Positions 39,621 to 49,004 are shown, counted from the stretch's first letter. The stretch is DNA of 64,000 nt from Rhizobium sp. CB3090 (GCF_029714285.1 NZ_CP121662.1:1922001-1986000); one strand, 5' to 3'. Numbers and translations are program-made. The notes: generated by a model from the letters alone, not told the origin.

Positions 39621-39796
39621 GACGCGAAACACCCGTTTCCCATGACATACGGGCGATCAGTCGCCCGCAGACATAGCCAAAATCGGACACAGCTTCGCAA
39701 GCCGAAAGAGAGAATACCCTTCCGCCACCCCCAAGAAAGGAGGAATCATGGCTTTGCGATGAACGGGCGCTGATTTGCCCTTGTGCAGTGTGCTTT

Positions 39797-39830
39797 TGGG
39801 ATACCATGGGACCATTTGGGCGTCAATGGG
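39797..39830 (+). promoter_or_regulatory. MraZ operator: four TGGG repeats at 10-bp period
   Basis: TGGG occurs at 39797, 39807, 39817 and 39827, giving TGGGN-N5 units exactly one helical turn apart: TGGGA-TACCA-TGGGA-CCATT, then TGGGC-GTCAA-TGGGA. E. coli MraZ binds direct TGGGN repeats separated by 5 bases in the mraZ promoter. Here the repeats are on the plus strand, antisense to mraZ, about 177-210 bases upstream of its start. Confidence 0.8.
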
Positions 39831-39881
39831 ATGAAGCCACACAGACGTGGCCACAGCCTGAATATTCATATCCCGTTAAGT

Positions 39882-39896
39882 TTAACGAAAGGTTAG
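39882..39896. promoter_or_regulatory. CtrA-type box upstream of mraZ
   Basis: TTAA-CGAAAGG-TTAG fits TTAA-N7-TTAA with one mismatch. TTAAG lies just before it (TTAAGTTTAACG). It is about 50 bases upstream of the MraZ repeats with respect to mraZ transcription. Confidence 0.4.
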
Positions 39897-40050
39897 GATC
39901 ACCCTGAACCGGGGAGGTAAACCGGATTGTTTTCACGACGAAAACAGCTCGTCCGGCTTGGTCGAGAAACTGAAAACAAAGGCTTTTGGCAGCCCGACAA
40001 ATTGTTTCCACAAGGGCAGCGACGAGCACCGAGATCAGCGAAGGATAATT

Positions 40051-40451
40051 TGCCAGTTGGCCTGTAAGCCGGGTTCTGTATGGCTCCGGCCGAGGCCGGA
40101 ACGTGGCAGCCATTCATCTGGGACGACGCTTGCGCGTCGCCTCGTGCAACCCACCCGGATGACCGGCCCGGAAACGGGCTGGACCGCTTTCGCGATCCGC
40201 GTCATCCCTATTCGGTTTTGCTCCCGGTGGGGTTTACCGTGCCGTCGCTGTTGCCAGAGACGCGGTGGGCTCTTACCCCACCCTTTCACCCTTACCCGAT
40301 CCGAAGACCCGGCGGTTTGCTTTCTGTGGCACTTTCCCTGAGGTTACCCCCGCCGGACGTTATCCGGCACCGTGTTTCCGTGGAGCCCGGACTTTCCTCA
40401 CCTCACCGCCTTTCGGCATTGGTGAGGCGCGGCTGCCCGGCCAACTGGCAG
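40051..40451 (-). ncRNA. rnpB: RNase P RNA (bacterial type A)
   Basis: Catalytic RNA that trims the 5' leader of tRNA precursors. On the minus strand the universally conserved stretch GAGGAAAGTCCGGGCTCCAC occurs near the 5' end and ACAGAACCCGGCTTACAGGC at the 3' end. The 12-base P1 helix is visible: TGCCAGTTGGCC (minus strand, from about 40450) pairs with GGCCAACTGGCA (ending about 40051). Length about 400 is normal for alphaproteobacteria. Exact ends are estimated from P1. No open frame on either strand in this stretch is a gene. Confidence 0.96.
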
Positions 40452-40515
40452 GGCTCCATTAGCCGAGAGCGCCGGCAATTGCCATCGAAATATGCGGCTT
40501 TATCCCCGTTCGGAC

Positions 40516-41709
40516 CTAAGCATGGAAATGTGCAGAGAAATCCGTGCGGTAGCCGTCGTCCTTGATTCGACCCTCGAGCAGCAGTTCTGCGCCGAGCCTG
40601 CCGATCTCGTCCGAACTCTTCGCCGCCGTGCCGCAGCCGCCGGTCAGCACCGCTACGCGCGGCGATGACGTGTAACCGATCATGGGATACCTGGTCGGCG
40701 AATAGGAAACGGCACAGGAATTGGTGAACGTCGACGGCCCCGTGACGCTCGGAACCAGCTCGTGGATAATCCGCGTCAGGTGATCGCGTGCCTTGTCGCG
40801 GCCGGCGGTTCTAAACCACCGACGCAGATCCGGCTCGTTTTCAAATTCGAGATCGTCCGGGTCGCCGCCGATCTTGATGTAGTATTTGCCGTCCGGATAT
40901 CGGATCGGGGGCAGCAGGTAGATGCTGTCGGTATGATCAGGCCTGGAGGATATCAGCGACGGCATTACCGAAAGCGCCTCGGCCTCCGCCTCGCTCACCT
41001 CAAAGAAAGCCACCGTACGACCATAAACCTTCATCTCAACCGACTGCGGCAACAGACTCTCGGCAATGGAAAAACCGCCGGCGGCGAGCAGGATTTTCTC
41101 CGCCCGGAACGTCTCGCCTTCCGCCGTCGTGACGAGCGCCAGACCACCCTCGTCGCGGATCGAGACAACGGTCTGCTTGATGATGCGAGCCCCGGCTTTC
41201 TCCGCCAGCAACGACTGCGCCTTCACCAGCCGCCGCGGGCTGATGTGTCCGGCGCCGTGCGGCTCGTAGACACCCTCGCTGTCGTTGGCGAAGGAGAAGA
41301 AAGGGAATTTCGCCTTCAATCCGGCATCGTCCAGAAGCTCCGTCCGGACACCGAGCCGAGCTGCCGCGTCGACGACATTGCCGACATAGGCGTCCGTGCC
41401 GCCCCGTTTCGGACCGACCACGAGGCAACCGACAGGAGCATAAAACTGAATGCCGCTGTCGCGCTCGATCTCGGCATAGCGGGCGATCGAACGGTTGGCG
41501 AGCCGCGCCCAGTCGGCGTCAGGATCGATTGTGCGGGTGATCCGGCCTTCGTCATAATGACTGCCGAAAACACTCTGATGGTTCGCGCGATCCTCCGGCT
41601 CGTCCGGGCCGATGACGGCTATGCCGTCCACCTGCTTGGCCAAATGGCGGGCGGCAGCCGCCCCCATCATTCCCCGACCGACGACAATGAACCGGAAATC
41701 CGCTGCCAT
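40516..41709 (-). CDS. FAD-dependent oxidoreductase, DAO/sarcosine oxidase-like
   Basis: A flavin amine oxidase-type protein of 397 residues. The N-terminal dinucleotide motif VVGRGMMGAAAARHLAKQ begins near residue 9, and HQSVFGSHYDEGRITRTID resembles the FAD-proximal region of monomeric sarcosine oxidase and N-methyltryptophan oxidase. The C-terminal part has TNSCAVSYSPTRYPMIGY and VLTGGCGTAAKSSDEIGRL. The conserved Cys-x-Y/FAD attachment region suggests covalent flavin is possible but not certain. The substrate is unknown. It is a single gene next to rnpB. Confidence 0.82.
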   Translation of the reverse strand: MAADFRFIVVGRGMMGAAAARHLAKQVDGIAVIGPDEPEDRANHQSVFGSHYDEGRITRTIDPDADWARLANRSIARYAEIERDSGIQFYAPVGCLVVGPKRGGTDAYVGNVVDAAARLGVRTELLDDAGLKAKFPFFSFANDSEGVYEPHGAGHISPRRLVKAQSLLAEKAGARIIKQTVVSIRDEGGLALVTTAEGETFRAEKILLAAGGFSIAESLLPQSVEMKVYGRTVAFFEVSEAEAEALSVMPSLISSRPDHTDSIYLLPPIRYPDGKYYIKIGGDPDDLEFENEPDLRRWFRTAGRDKARDHLTRIIHELVPSVTGPSTFTNSCAVSYSPTRYPMIGYTSSPRVAVLTGGCGTAAKSSDEIGRLGAELLLEGRIKDDGYRTDFSAHFHA

Positions 41710-41792
41710 GTTATGTCCCTCGCAAATGATTGCAGACTCGATAACATGGAAAGCAGTTTCGCCCTACCCCGCAATCATCTCGGAAGCGGCGA

Positions 41793-42350
41793 TTAATCAA
41801 GCAGGGCCAGCACTTTACCGCAATATTGCTTCGAGACCGGATTCATGCGCGTCGCCGCGTGGCCGGCATTGTATTTGAGGATGGTGTTGCAGGTCGGTCC
41901 GCCGCCAAGTTGCTGCGCCATGGCGAGATATTTCATGCCGAACTTGATGTTCGTCTCGGGATCGTAAAGCCCCTTGGCACTGCCCGAATAACCCATCAGC
42001 TTCGCGGTCGTGGGCTTGATCTGCATCAGGCCGATCTCGCCGGCACTTCCGCGCCGTTTTGGATTGAAATTGCTTTCGATCTGAACGACCGCGGTCGCCA
42101 ATTCGACCGGCACGCCGTTCTGCTTGGCGTATTTGGCAATCAACGCCGAATAGGGATTTTGTGTCGTGGAGGAATTTTGCACATCCCGCAATTCGGCAGG
42201 AACACCCGGCATCGGATAGCCGGTCGTACGTGTGACGATCTGTAGAGGAAGGGTCTGGGTTTTCTCGCCGCGCGGGTCGGCAAAGGCGCAATCATATCCT
42301 GTCAGCAACACGCTCGCGCATGCTGCCGCCGCAACAATCAGATTTTTCAT
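41793..42350 (-). CDS. Lytic transglycosylase, SLT domain
   Basis: Periplasmic enzyme that cleaves glycan strands with formation of anhydroMurNAc. 185 residues from ATG 42350, where GGAGACAAAAGAC precedes it. A signal peptide (about 1-24) is followed by a short linker and the SLT domain. The catalytic Glu92 is in QIESNFNPKRRGSAGEIGLMQI, with the family GLMQI at 107-111, then YDPETNIKFGMKYLAM and a final YNAGHAATRMNP. It is one of several peptidoglycan hydrolases in the next 12 kb. Confidence 0.9.
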   Translation of the reverse strand: MKNLIVAAAACASVLLTGYDCAFADPRGEKTQTLPLQIVTRTTGYPMPGVPAELRDVQNSSTTQNPYSALIAKYAKQNGVPVELATAVVQIESNFNPKRRGSAGEIGLMQIKPTTAKLMGYSGSAKGLYDPETNIKFGMKYLAMAQQLGGGPTCNTILKYNAGHAATRMNPVSKQYCGKVLALLD

Positions 42351-42614
42351 GTAGTCTTTTGTCTCCAGGCGCAGGATCGCGGACAGCACTCAGCCATCAG
42401 TCCGGCGGGAGGCAAAAAGAGCCGCCGGAGTGCACGGTCCCCGTTAGTCTTTACGGCCGCGCGACACACAAACTAACTTGCGCGACCGCCGTTCAGCGGG
42501 CGTCGTTAGACCAGCGCAATGCGGAGATAATAGGGAAATGATGTGGCGCTGCAGTACGTTACGCATTTTGCGCGTTACGGTTTTTTTAGCATTACGAAAT
42601 AGAAGCCGCCTACC

Positions 42615-43376
42615 TTAGGAAAAGCGGGGTAGTGCGGACAGCAGGCGATGCAGCGTGTCGATGGTCGAAAAATCGGCGATCCCGTCCACCCGCTCCTGGC
42701 GGAAATGACGCTGGAAAGCCTCGACGTCACCCTCCAGCTTCGTGGAGAATTCGCCTGTGATTTCCGTATTGTAACCATAGAGCGAGAGCATGGATTGCAA
42801 AGCCTCGATCGGCTGGCCGACATCGCCCTTCTGAAAGAACCGACCGCCGGTGATCGGCGTCGGCTCAACCCAGTGGCCGACCCCTGCTGCGGCCAGTCGC
42901 GCCCACGGGAACTTTTCGCCCGGATCGACCTTGCGAACAGGCGCGACATCGGAGTGTGCAAGCACACGCTCAGGTGAAATTGCCCAGCGATGGCCGCAAT
43001 CGCGACACAGTTCGATGACCGCTTCGATCTGGGCATCCGGAAAATCCGGCAGTCCGCCGGGATGGCCGGCATTGGCGATTTCGATGCCGATCGACAGCGA
43101 ATTGATGTCAGCCTCGTTGTGCCAGACACTCTTGCCGGCATGCCAGGCGCGACGCTCCTCCGGCACGAGTTGGATCACGCGCCCGTCCTCGAAGACGAAG
43201 TAGTGGCTCGACACCTGGCTCTCGTCGCGACAGAGCCAGTCAAGAGCGCCGTCGGCCGTACCCATGCCCGTATAATGCAGCAGGATCATATCCGGCTTGC
43301 GCCTGTCCCGCCGCTCGCCATGGTTCGGCGACGGCTGCACGCTGGCGCCCGAAAAATCTGCAGCGAAGGAACTCAT
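42615..43376 (-). CDS. N-acetylmuramoyl-L-alanine amidase, AmiD-like
   Basis: Zinc amidase that cuts the bond between MurNAc and the stem peptide. 253 residues. Amidase_2 domain about 25-170: zinc ligand His34 in MILLHYTGM, HAGKSVWHNEADINSLSIGIE, and VLAHSDVAPVRKVDPGEKFPW with the distal His. A C-terminal peptidoglycan-binding domain (about 185-250) includes FQKGDVGQPIEALQSMLSLYGY. No clear signal peptide, so it could be cytoplasmic (recycling) or exported otherwise. ATG 43376 overlaps the stop of the TerB/J gene. Confidence 0.9.
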   Translation of the reverse strand: MSSFAADFSGASVQPSPNHGERRDRRKPDMILLHYTGMGTADGALDWLCRDESQVSSHYFVFEDGRVIQLVPEERRAWHAGKSVWHNEADINSLSIGIEIANAGHPGGLPDFPDAQIEAVIELCRDCGHRWAISPERVLAHSDVAPVRKVDPGEKFPWARLAAAGVGHWVEPTPITGGRFFQKGDVGQPIEALQSMLSLYGYNTEITGEFSTKLEGDVEAFQRHFRQERVDGIADFSTIDTLHRLLSALPRFS

Positions 43377-44080
43377 GCGGCGCGGCGTTCTTTCTCGATT
43401 TCCGCGTAGGCCGCGTTGAGCGCCGCCATGCGCTCATTGGCAATCAGATGGAATTCTTCCGGCACGCCGCGCGAGATGAGGCGGTCGGGGTGATTCTCGT
43501 AGACCAGGCCATGATAGCGGCGACGGATGGTCGTGAAATCGTCCTGGGGCGATACGCCGAGCACCTTATAAGGATCGCGGCCGGCGCTGACATGGCGCGC
43601 CATGATCTGCTCGAACCGTTGCTCGCTCATATGGAAGATCTGCGCAATGTGCTGCAGGAAGGCCATTTCCTTCTCGTGGATCAGGCCATCTGCCTTGGCG
43701 ATATGGAAGAGACCATCAAGCACGTCTTCCAGCACCGGGCAATTCTTCGCACAGGTGACGCAGAGCGACGACAGCTTCTCCGCATAGGCCTCGTAGCCGG
43801 CAACGTCCTGACGCGCCAGATTATAAAGACGTGCAACATTCTTCGCCTGATCCGGCGGAAATTCGAAGATCTCGCGGAAGGCGTTGACCTCGTTTTCCGT
43901 CACCACACCATCGGCTTTCGCCATCTTGGCGGAAAGCGCGATGATCGCGACGGAAAAGGCGACTTTGCGGCGGGTCTCCGGATCACCTTCGAACAGCGTC
44001 CTGATGGCTTCGACCACAGCCGACAGGGCATTGCCAGCAGTGCCACCAACAGCATTCAGCAATTTTTCCCAAAACGACAT
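43373..44080 (-). CDS. TerB domain plus J-domain protein (DjlA-like)
   Basis: 235 residues. A TerB-type helical domain spans about 35-155 (KVAFSVAIIALSAKMAKADG, then DGLFHIAKADGLIHEKEMAFL), joined to a C-terminal J domain (about 168-235) starting RDPYKVLGVSPQD, with the HPD tripeptide at 197-199 (ENHPDRL). This layout matches the DjlA family, which stimulates DnaK. The N-terminal segment is only weakly hydrophobic, so membrane anchoring is uncertain. Its stop overlaps the amidase start, so the two are probably one operon. Confidence 0.87.
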   Translation of the reverse strand: MSFWEKLLNAVGGTAGNALSAVVEAIRTLFEGDPETRRKVAFSVAIIALSAKMAKADGVVTENEVNAFREIFEFPPDQAKNVARLYNLARQDVAGYEAYAEKLSSLCVTCAKNCPVLEDVLDGLFHIAKADGLIHEKEMAFLQHIAQIFHMSEQRFEQIMARHVSAGRDPYKVLGVSPQDDFTTIRRRYHGLVYENHPDRLISRGVPEEFHLIANERMAALNAAYAEIEKERRAA

Positions 44081-44366
44081 GATGGTCTCAACTACCCCTT
44101 CTGAATAGAAACACGTTGATCAAATAATGGTTGCGATTGCAAGGAGTTCATTGGTCGCACAGCCGAAAACACTTTTCACAATTCGGCAATGATGGCGTGT
44201 TTGAAACCGATATTTGCGATACCGCACGAATGAGGCAACTCACCGCTTCGATGAAAAAGCAAGCGCGCGTTTCTTAAATTCTTTACTTTACAGCCATGCC
44301 CGGCTGTCGCATCCATTCCGACGGCAATCACCGAAATGAAGCAGCCCGGCTGCAAGGAGGATCCCC

Positions 44367-45578
44367 ATGGCCAAACAGAAAGTTGCAATGCTCACCGCCG
44401 GCGGATTGGCGCCCTGTCTCTCTTCTGCTGTCGGCGGCCTGATCCAGCGCTACAGCGACGTGGCGCCCGATCTCGACATTATTGCCTATCGTTCCGGCTA
44501 TCAGGGCGTTCTGTTGGCCGATCGCATCGAGGTGACGCCTGACATGCGCGAGCGTGCGCACTTATTGCACCGCTACGGCGGCTCACCGATCGGCAACAGC
44601 CGCGTCAAGCTCACCAACGCCGCCGATTGCGTCAAGCGCGGCCTCGTCAAGGAAGGCGAAAATCCACTGCGCGTCGCCGCCGAGCGCCTCGCCTCCGACG
44701 GCGTCACCATTCTCCATACGATCGGTGGCGACGACACCAACACGACAGCAGCCGATCTTGCCGCCTATCTCGGCGCCAACGGCTACAACCTGACCGTGGT
44801 CGGCCTGCCGAAGACGGTCGACAACGACGTCGTGCCGATCCGCCAATCTCTCGGCGCCTGGACGGCAGCCGAAGTCGGCGCGCATTTCTTCGACAATGTC
44901 AGCAACGAACAGACCGCCGCCCCGCGCACCCTCGTCATCCATGAAGTCATGGGCAGAAGCTGCGGCTGGCTGACGGCTGCGACAGCCCGCGCCTATATCC
45001 AGAAGACCAGCGCCAATGAATATGTCGACGGCTTCATGATGAATGCCGCCATGAAGAGCATCGACGGCCTCTACCTGCCGGAAATGGCGTTCGACATTGA
45101 ATCTGAAGCCGACCGCCTGAAGGCGATCATGGACAAGACCGGCCAAGTGACGCTGTTCGTTTCTGAAGGTGCCGCCCTGGAGGCTATCGTCGCCGAGCGC
45201 GAAGCTGCCGGCGAAACCATCAAGCGCGACGCCTTCGGTCATGTGAAGATCGATACCGTCAACGTCGGCAACTGGTTCCAGAAGCAATTCGCGACCCTCC
45301 TCGGCGCGGAGCGCTCCCTGGTGCAGAAGTCGGGTTACTTTGCGCGCTCGGCGCCCGCCAACGGCGAAGACCAGCGCCTGATCCAGGGTATGGTCGATCT
45401 CGCAGTCGAAAGTGCATTGAATAAGGTCTCCGGCGTCACCGGCCACGACGAAGGCCAGGGCGGCAAGCTGCGCACTATCGAATTCCCGCGCATCAAGGGC
45501 GGCAAGCCCTTCGATATGTCGTTGCCGTGGTTCGCCGAAGTCATGGATCATATCGGGCAAAAATACACGCAATCCTAA
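44367..45578 (+). CDS. pfp: Pyrophosphate-dependent 6-phosphofructokinase
   Basis: Interconverts fructose 6-phosphate and fructose 1,6-bisphosphate using PPi. 403 residues. N-terminal VAMLTAGGLAPCLSSAVGG, GGDD at 120-123 (GIGGDDTNTT type; the second Asp is the hallmark of PPi-dependent enzymes, where ATP-PFK has Gly), and PKTVDND at 148-154 with the catalytic Asp. MGRSCGWL follows as in the family. CAAGGAGGA lies 6-7 bases before ATG 44367. Rhizobia mostly lack ATP-PFK, so this enzyme is of physiological note. Confidence 0.92.
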   Translation: MAKQKVAMLTAGGLAPCLSSAVGGLIQRYSDVAPDLDIIAYRSGYQGVLLADRIEVTPDMRERAHLLHRYGGSPIGNSRVKLTNAADCVKRGLVKEGENPLRVAAERLASDGVTILHTIGGDDTNTTAADLAAYLGANGYNLTVVGLPKTVDNDVVPIRQSLGAWTAAEVGAHFFDNVSNEQTAAPRTLVIHEVMGRSCGWLTAATARAYIQKTSANEYVDGFMMNAAMKSIDGLYLPEMAFDIESEADRLKAIMDKTGQVTLFVSEGAALEAIVAEREAAGETIKRDAFGHVKIDTVNVGNWFQKQFATLLGAERSLVQKSGYFARSAPANGEDQRLIQGMVDLAVESALNKVSGVTGHDEGQGGKLRTIEFPRIKGGKPFDMSLPWFAEVMDHIGQKYTQS

Positions 45579-45637
45579 TTGACGGATTGCAAATCCAATG
45601 TCTTTGCTGGCGGCGAATAGGAATAGAGGAGGATTCC

Positions 45638-46273
45638 ATGCCCATCGAAACCTGGCTCGCTTTCGCCGCCGCATCCTGCATCATGCTGGCAATCCCCGGC
45701 CCGACCATCCTCCTAGTGATCTCATATGCACTTGGCCACGGTCGTAAGACGGCACTGGCAACGGTAACCGGCGTAACGCTTGGCGACTTCACGGCGATGA
45801 CTGCCTCGCTCGCTGGTCTTGGTGCTCTTCTCGCCGCCTCCGCGACTCTGTTCACGATTCTCAAGCTGATCGGCGCGGCCTACCTCATGTTTCTCGGAAT
45901 CAAGCTCTGGCGGGCTCCGATCGTGACCGGTCCAATGGGCGATAATGACAATCTTCCGGAGGAAAAACCGCTCAAGATCCTGCTGCACGCTTACGTTGTG
46001 ACCGCTTTGAACCCGAAGAGCATCGTCTTCTTCATCGCCTTCGTGCCGCAATTTCTCGATCTGTCGAAATCCTTCCTCCAGCAAACCGTTATTTTGGAGG
46101 CTACCTTCCTCACCCTGGCCGCGCTGAACTCGCTAGTTTACGTTTTCATCGCCGACATGGCGCGCGGTTTCATCCGCAAGGCAAGCGTGCAACGCGTCGT
46201 CAACCGGACGGGCGGAACCCTGTTGATAGCCGCCGGCGCAGTGACCGCCGGCTATCGCCGGATGGCCGCTTGA
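45638..46273 (+). CDS. LysE family amino-acid exporter
   Basis: Inner-membrane exporter (LysE/RhtB family) of 211 residues with about six membrane segments. Typical blocks: FAAASCIMLAIPGPTILLVISYALGHG at the start, TVTGVTLGDFTAM, then LIGAAYLMFLGIKLWRA and LLHAYVVTALNPKSIVFFIAFVPQF. GAGGAGGATTCC lies just before ATG 45638; the frame extends back into the pfp 3' end and is not used. It follows pfp by 59 bases. The exported amino acid is not known. Confidence 0.9.
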   Translation: MPIETWLAFAAASCIMLAIPGPTILLVISYALGHGRKTALATVTGVTLGDFTAMTASLAGLGALLAASATLFTILKLIGAAYLMFLGIKLWRAPIVTGPMGDNDNLPEEKPLKILLHAYVVTALNPKSIVFFIAFVPQFLDLSKSFLQQTVILEATFLTLAALNSLVYVFIADMARGFIRKASVQRVVNRTGGTLLIAAGAVTAGYRRMAA

Positions 46274-46387
46274 TGCTGTCCAGGGTTGCGGGGCGATCAC
46301 GGATAGGTTAATGGGGGATTCATAAATTTATCAACCCTGTGAGTGATTTGCGTCGCAGGGCGGTTTGGTTTTTTCGAAAGTGACAGA

Positions 46388-47578
46388 ATGGTAGCGATCG
46401 GATTTCCCAGCCTAAAGCGCAGCGTTGCCTTTTCGGCAATGATGTGCGGCGTCCTCGCCGGGTGTGCAAGCACTCAGCAACAGACGTCCCAGGCAGAACT
46501 CCCGTCGGCACAAACCAACGTGCCGCATCCGAATACAAACCCGGCTACGGTCGGTGCTGCGTCGCCCACAGGCGGCGTAGCGGTGGCTTCCACCACACCG
46601 GCAACAGGCCAGCAGACTCAGCCTCAGCAGCAGGCAGCATTGATGAAGTCGGACCGGATCGGCGCCGGTTCGGTCGACCAGAATCAGATTCAGGCAGCCC
46701 AGAACCGCATGGGTGGTCCGGCGGCAACTGCGCCGAATGCGGCCAATCAGGGTACCGTCGCCATAGCGGCTGTCACAGGCACGCCTGCAGCGAACGCACC
46801 TGTAGCGAACGGCACGCCGGCAACAAACACATCCGCCGCCGCGGCTTATGCAGCCTCCGACGAACCCGTGGTTCCCGCTGTCGTCGCCATCCCAATCCCG
46901 AATCCGGCGCGTCCGGGCGATACGGCGCTTCTGCCGGTGTCAGATTCCGTGGCCCAGAGCCAGGCGATGATTCCGATGACATCGGACGTTGCAGCCATTC
47001 AGTCCGTCGTTCCGACCCCTCGCCCCGGCGAAGATGCACCGATCATGGCACCGGCCGAAGTCGCGTATGCCGCGCCCATGCAGATTGCCGGCATGGGTTA
47101 TGCGGACACGCGCATGCATTATGATTTCAACTTCGATGCCAGCGGCCCGACGGTCGTTTCGGCGGTGCTGACCCCTCAGAGTTACGATTCCGATGTGCCG
47201 CCAGCAGAGAAGAGCTACGTTTCGAAGCTCATCGAAAAATATGCCAAGCTTTACGAAATTCCGGAATCCTTGATCCATCGTGTCGTTCACCGCGAGAGCC
47301 GCTACAATCCGAAGGCCTATAATCGGGCCGGTTATTTCGGCCTGATGCAGATTAGATACAACACCGCGAAATCGATGGGTTATGAAGGCCCGCCTGCAGG
47401 CCTGCTCGACGCCGAAACCAACATCAAATATGCCGCCAAATATCTGCGCGGCGCCTGGATGGTGGCTGACAACAAGGCCGAGAACAAAGAGGCCAATGCC
47501 GTTCAGCTCTATGCGCGTGGCTACTATTATGATGCCAAGCGCAAGGGCCTGTCGGACGTCTCCCAGGGCAACTACTGA
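46388..47578 (+). CDS. SLT-domain lipoprotein (lytic transglycosylase)
   Basis: 396 residues. Signal peptide with lipobox VLAGC near residue 25 marks an outer-membrane lipoprotein. A long Ala/Pro/Gln/Thr-rich low-complexity linker (about 30-250) leads to a C-terminal SLT domain: LIEKYAKLYEIPESLIHRVVHRESRYNPK with the catalytic Glu, AGYFGLMQI, and LLDAETNIKYAAKYLRGAW. The end is shorter than in classical Slt70-type domains. The start ATG 46388 is chosen for the signal peptide; the 15 codons before it have no family features. GAAAG precedes it. Confidence 0.87.
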   Translation: MVAIGFPSLKRSVAFSAMMCGVLAGCASTQQQTSQAELPSAQTNVPHPNTNPATVGAASPTGGVAVASTTPATGQQTQPQQQAALMKSDRIGAGSVDQNQIQAAQNRMGGPAATAPNAANQGTVAIAAVTGTPAANAPVANGTPATNTSAAAAYAASDEPVVPAVVAIPIPNPARPGDTALLPVSDSVAQSQAMIPMTSDVAAIQSVVPTPRPGEDAPIMAPAEVAYAAPMQIAGMGYADTRMHYDFNFDASGPTVVSAVLTPQSYDSDVPPAEKSYVSKLIEKYAKLYEIPESLIHRVVHRESRYNPKAYNRAGYFGLMQIRYNTAKSMGYEGPPAGLLDAETNIKYAAKYLRGAWMVADNKAENKEANAVQLYARGYYYDAKRKGLSDVSQGNY

Positions 47579-47591
47579 TTCTAACAGATCA

Positions 47592-49004
47592 TTATTCCGC
47601 CAGCACCGGTTGGGCTATGTCCTGACCGGCGCTGGTTATGTCCAGAATCCTCTTCAGCAGAATTTGCGGCTTGTAGTCCAGCCAGCCCGGCGTCAGCCCC
47701 ATGCGCACCAGCACGAGATTGGCTGATGGCACGATAGCGACGCTCTGGCCATCATGTCCGAGCATCCAGAATGTATCCGCAGGCAGGCCGAACTGCGCAT
47801 TCGAGCCGCCAGGGCCGGCAAGCCAGGCTTGAACCTGCGTATAGAGGCCTTCCGATGCCGTTGTCGGGGTGCGCATCGCGCCGACAAAGCCTTCCGGCAA
47901 CAGGCGCTGGCCCTTCCAGACACCATCCTGCAGCAGGAACTGGCCGAAGCGCGCCCAGTCGCGCGCCGTCGCATAAAGATAGGAGCTGCCGACAAAGGTG
48001 CCGCGCTCATCGGCTTCCAACACGGCGCTGGACATGCCGAGCGGCGCAAACAGCGCTTCACGCGGATAGGAGATTGCAGCACTCTCGTTCGGAAGCTTGT
48101 TCATCCAAAGCCTTGAGAGCAGCGTCGCAGTGCCGCTGGAATAGGTGAAGCGTTCGCCAGCCGCCGACTCTTGAGGCGCGTTAGCGGCAATCCTCGTCGA
48201 ATCGGGATCGAGATAGAGCATGCGGGTCACATCCGAGACGGCACCATAGCCCTCGTTGAAGGCCAGACCGCTCTCCATCCCGAGGAGATCGCTGAGCTTG
48301 ATGTTTTTGCGCGCATCGCCACTCCATTGCGGCAAAAGGTTCTGATCATCGAAGGACATGCGGCCCGCTAGCATCAGGCGGCCGATGATGGCGGCATTGA
48401 CCGTTTTGGTCATCGACCAGCCGATCAAAGGCGTGTTCTTGTCAAACCCGTCGCCATAGGCCTCCGCGACGATATGGCCGTTCTTGACCACGACGATCGC
48501 GCGCATGGCGGGGCCGGCAAAATCCTGATTGGCAAGGAGCTGCGAGAGCGCGCGTCCGGCTTCATCCTGCCCTAGCGCGACCCTATCGCCATCCGGCCAA
48601 AGAGAATCGCTCTTGGCCGTCCTGACTTTATTGAGGAATACCGCGCTGCGCGCCGCCGACAGATCACCGTCCGGCACAGTCGTGCAACCGAGTGCGCCCC
48701 GGTAGAGCGCATAGTTTGGTGCAAACATGCCCAGGAAGCGGGCGGTGACCACGCCTTCCTCTCGGTTGACCGAAACCTGGACGAGCTTCAGCGCCGGATT
48801 GCCGGGCGCCTGCACATCATCCGCCATTATCCGCTCGGGATCGCGCTTGGCGATAAAGGTATTCGAGCAGACGATCTTGGCAGCGTAGCCGTCGCCTACT
48901 CGGAGCAATTCCGGTGGCCATATCCAAAGCCAGACGGCGTTGCTCGCGACAATGATCAGCAACAAAAGAATAAGAGCCCCGATCACTCTCGATATCAAAC
49001 GCAT
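47592..49004 (-). CDS. Serine hydrolase (class C beta-lactamase family)
   Basis: Membrane-anchored serine hydrolase of 470 residues. One N-terminal membrane segment (about 5-30). The catalytic domain begins near 150, with SMTK at 197-200 as nucleophile motif and YSSGT as the Tyr motif; a later HDGQ may serve as the third motif. Relatives include carboxylesterases and D-Ala-D-Ala carboxypeptidases; true beta-lactamase activity is not implied. GGAGG lies just before ATG 49004. It converges with the SLT lipoprotein gene with only 13 bases between stops. Confidence 0.83.
   Translation of the reverse strand: MRLISRVIGALILLLLIIVASNAVWLWIWPPELLRVGDGYAAKIVCSNTFIAKRDPERIMADDVQAPGNPALKLVQVSVNREEGVVTARFLGMFAPNYALYRGALGCTTVPDGDLSAARSAVFLNKVRTAKSDSLWPDGDRVALGQDEAGRALSQLLANQDFAGPAMRAIVVVKNGHIVAEAYGDGFDKNTPLIGWSMTKTVNAAIIGRLMLAGRMSFDDQNLLPQWSGDARKNIKLSDLLGMESGLAFNEGYGAVSDVTRMLYLDPDSTRIAANAPQESAAGERFTYSSGTATLLSRLWMNKLPNESAAISYPREALFAPLGMSSAVLEADERGTFVGSSYLYATARDWARFGQFLLQDGVWKGQRLLPEGFVGAMRTPTTASEGLYTQVQAWLAGPGGSNAQFGLPADTFWMLGHDGQSVAIVPSANLVLVRMGLTPGWLDYKPQILLKRILDITSAGQDIAQPVLAE

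Larger units (their letters stand above)
39621..40050. other. mraZ promoter region up to rnpB
   Basis: 430 bases. From mraZ outward it contains a short inverted repeat (GCGGGCGA-TGATCGCCCG, about 39645-39668), four MraZ-type repeats (39797-39830) and a CtrA-type box (39882-39896). The part 39900-40050 leads to the 3' end of rnpB. No ORF is supported. Confidence 0.6.

Noticed and set aside
38140..39807. Long N-terminal extension of rsmH over mraZ
   Set aside because: The extra 214 codons read mraZ in another phase; ATG 39165 gives the normal RsmH N-terminus.
40080..40565. Open frames over the RNase P RNA
   Set aside because: The conserved RNase P RNA blocks and P1 helix explain the sequence; the frames are incidental.
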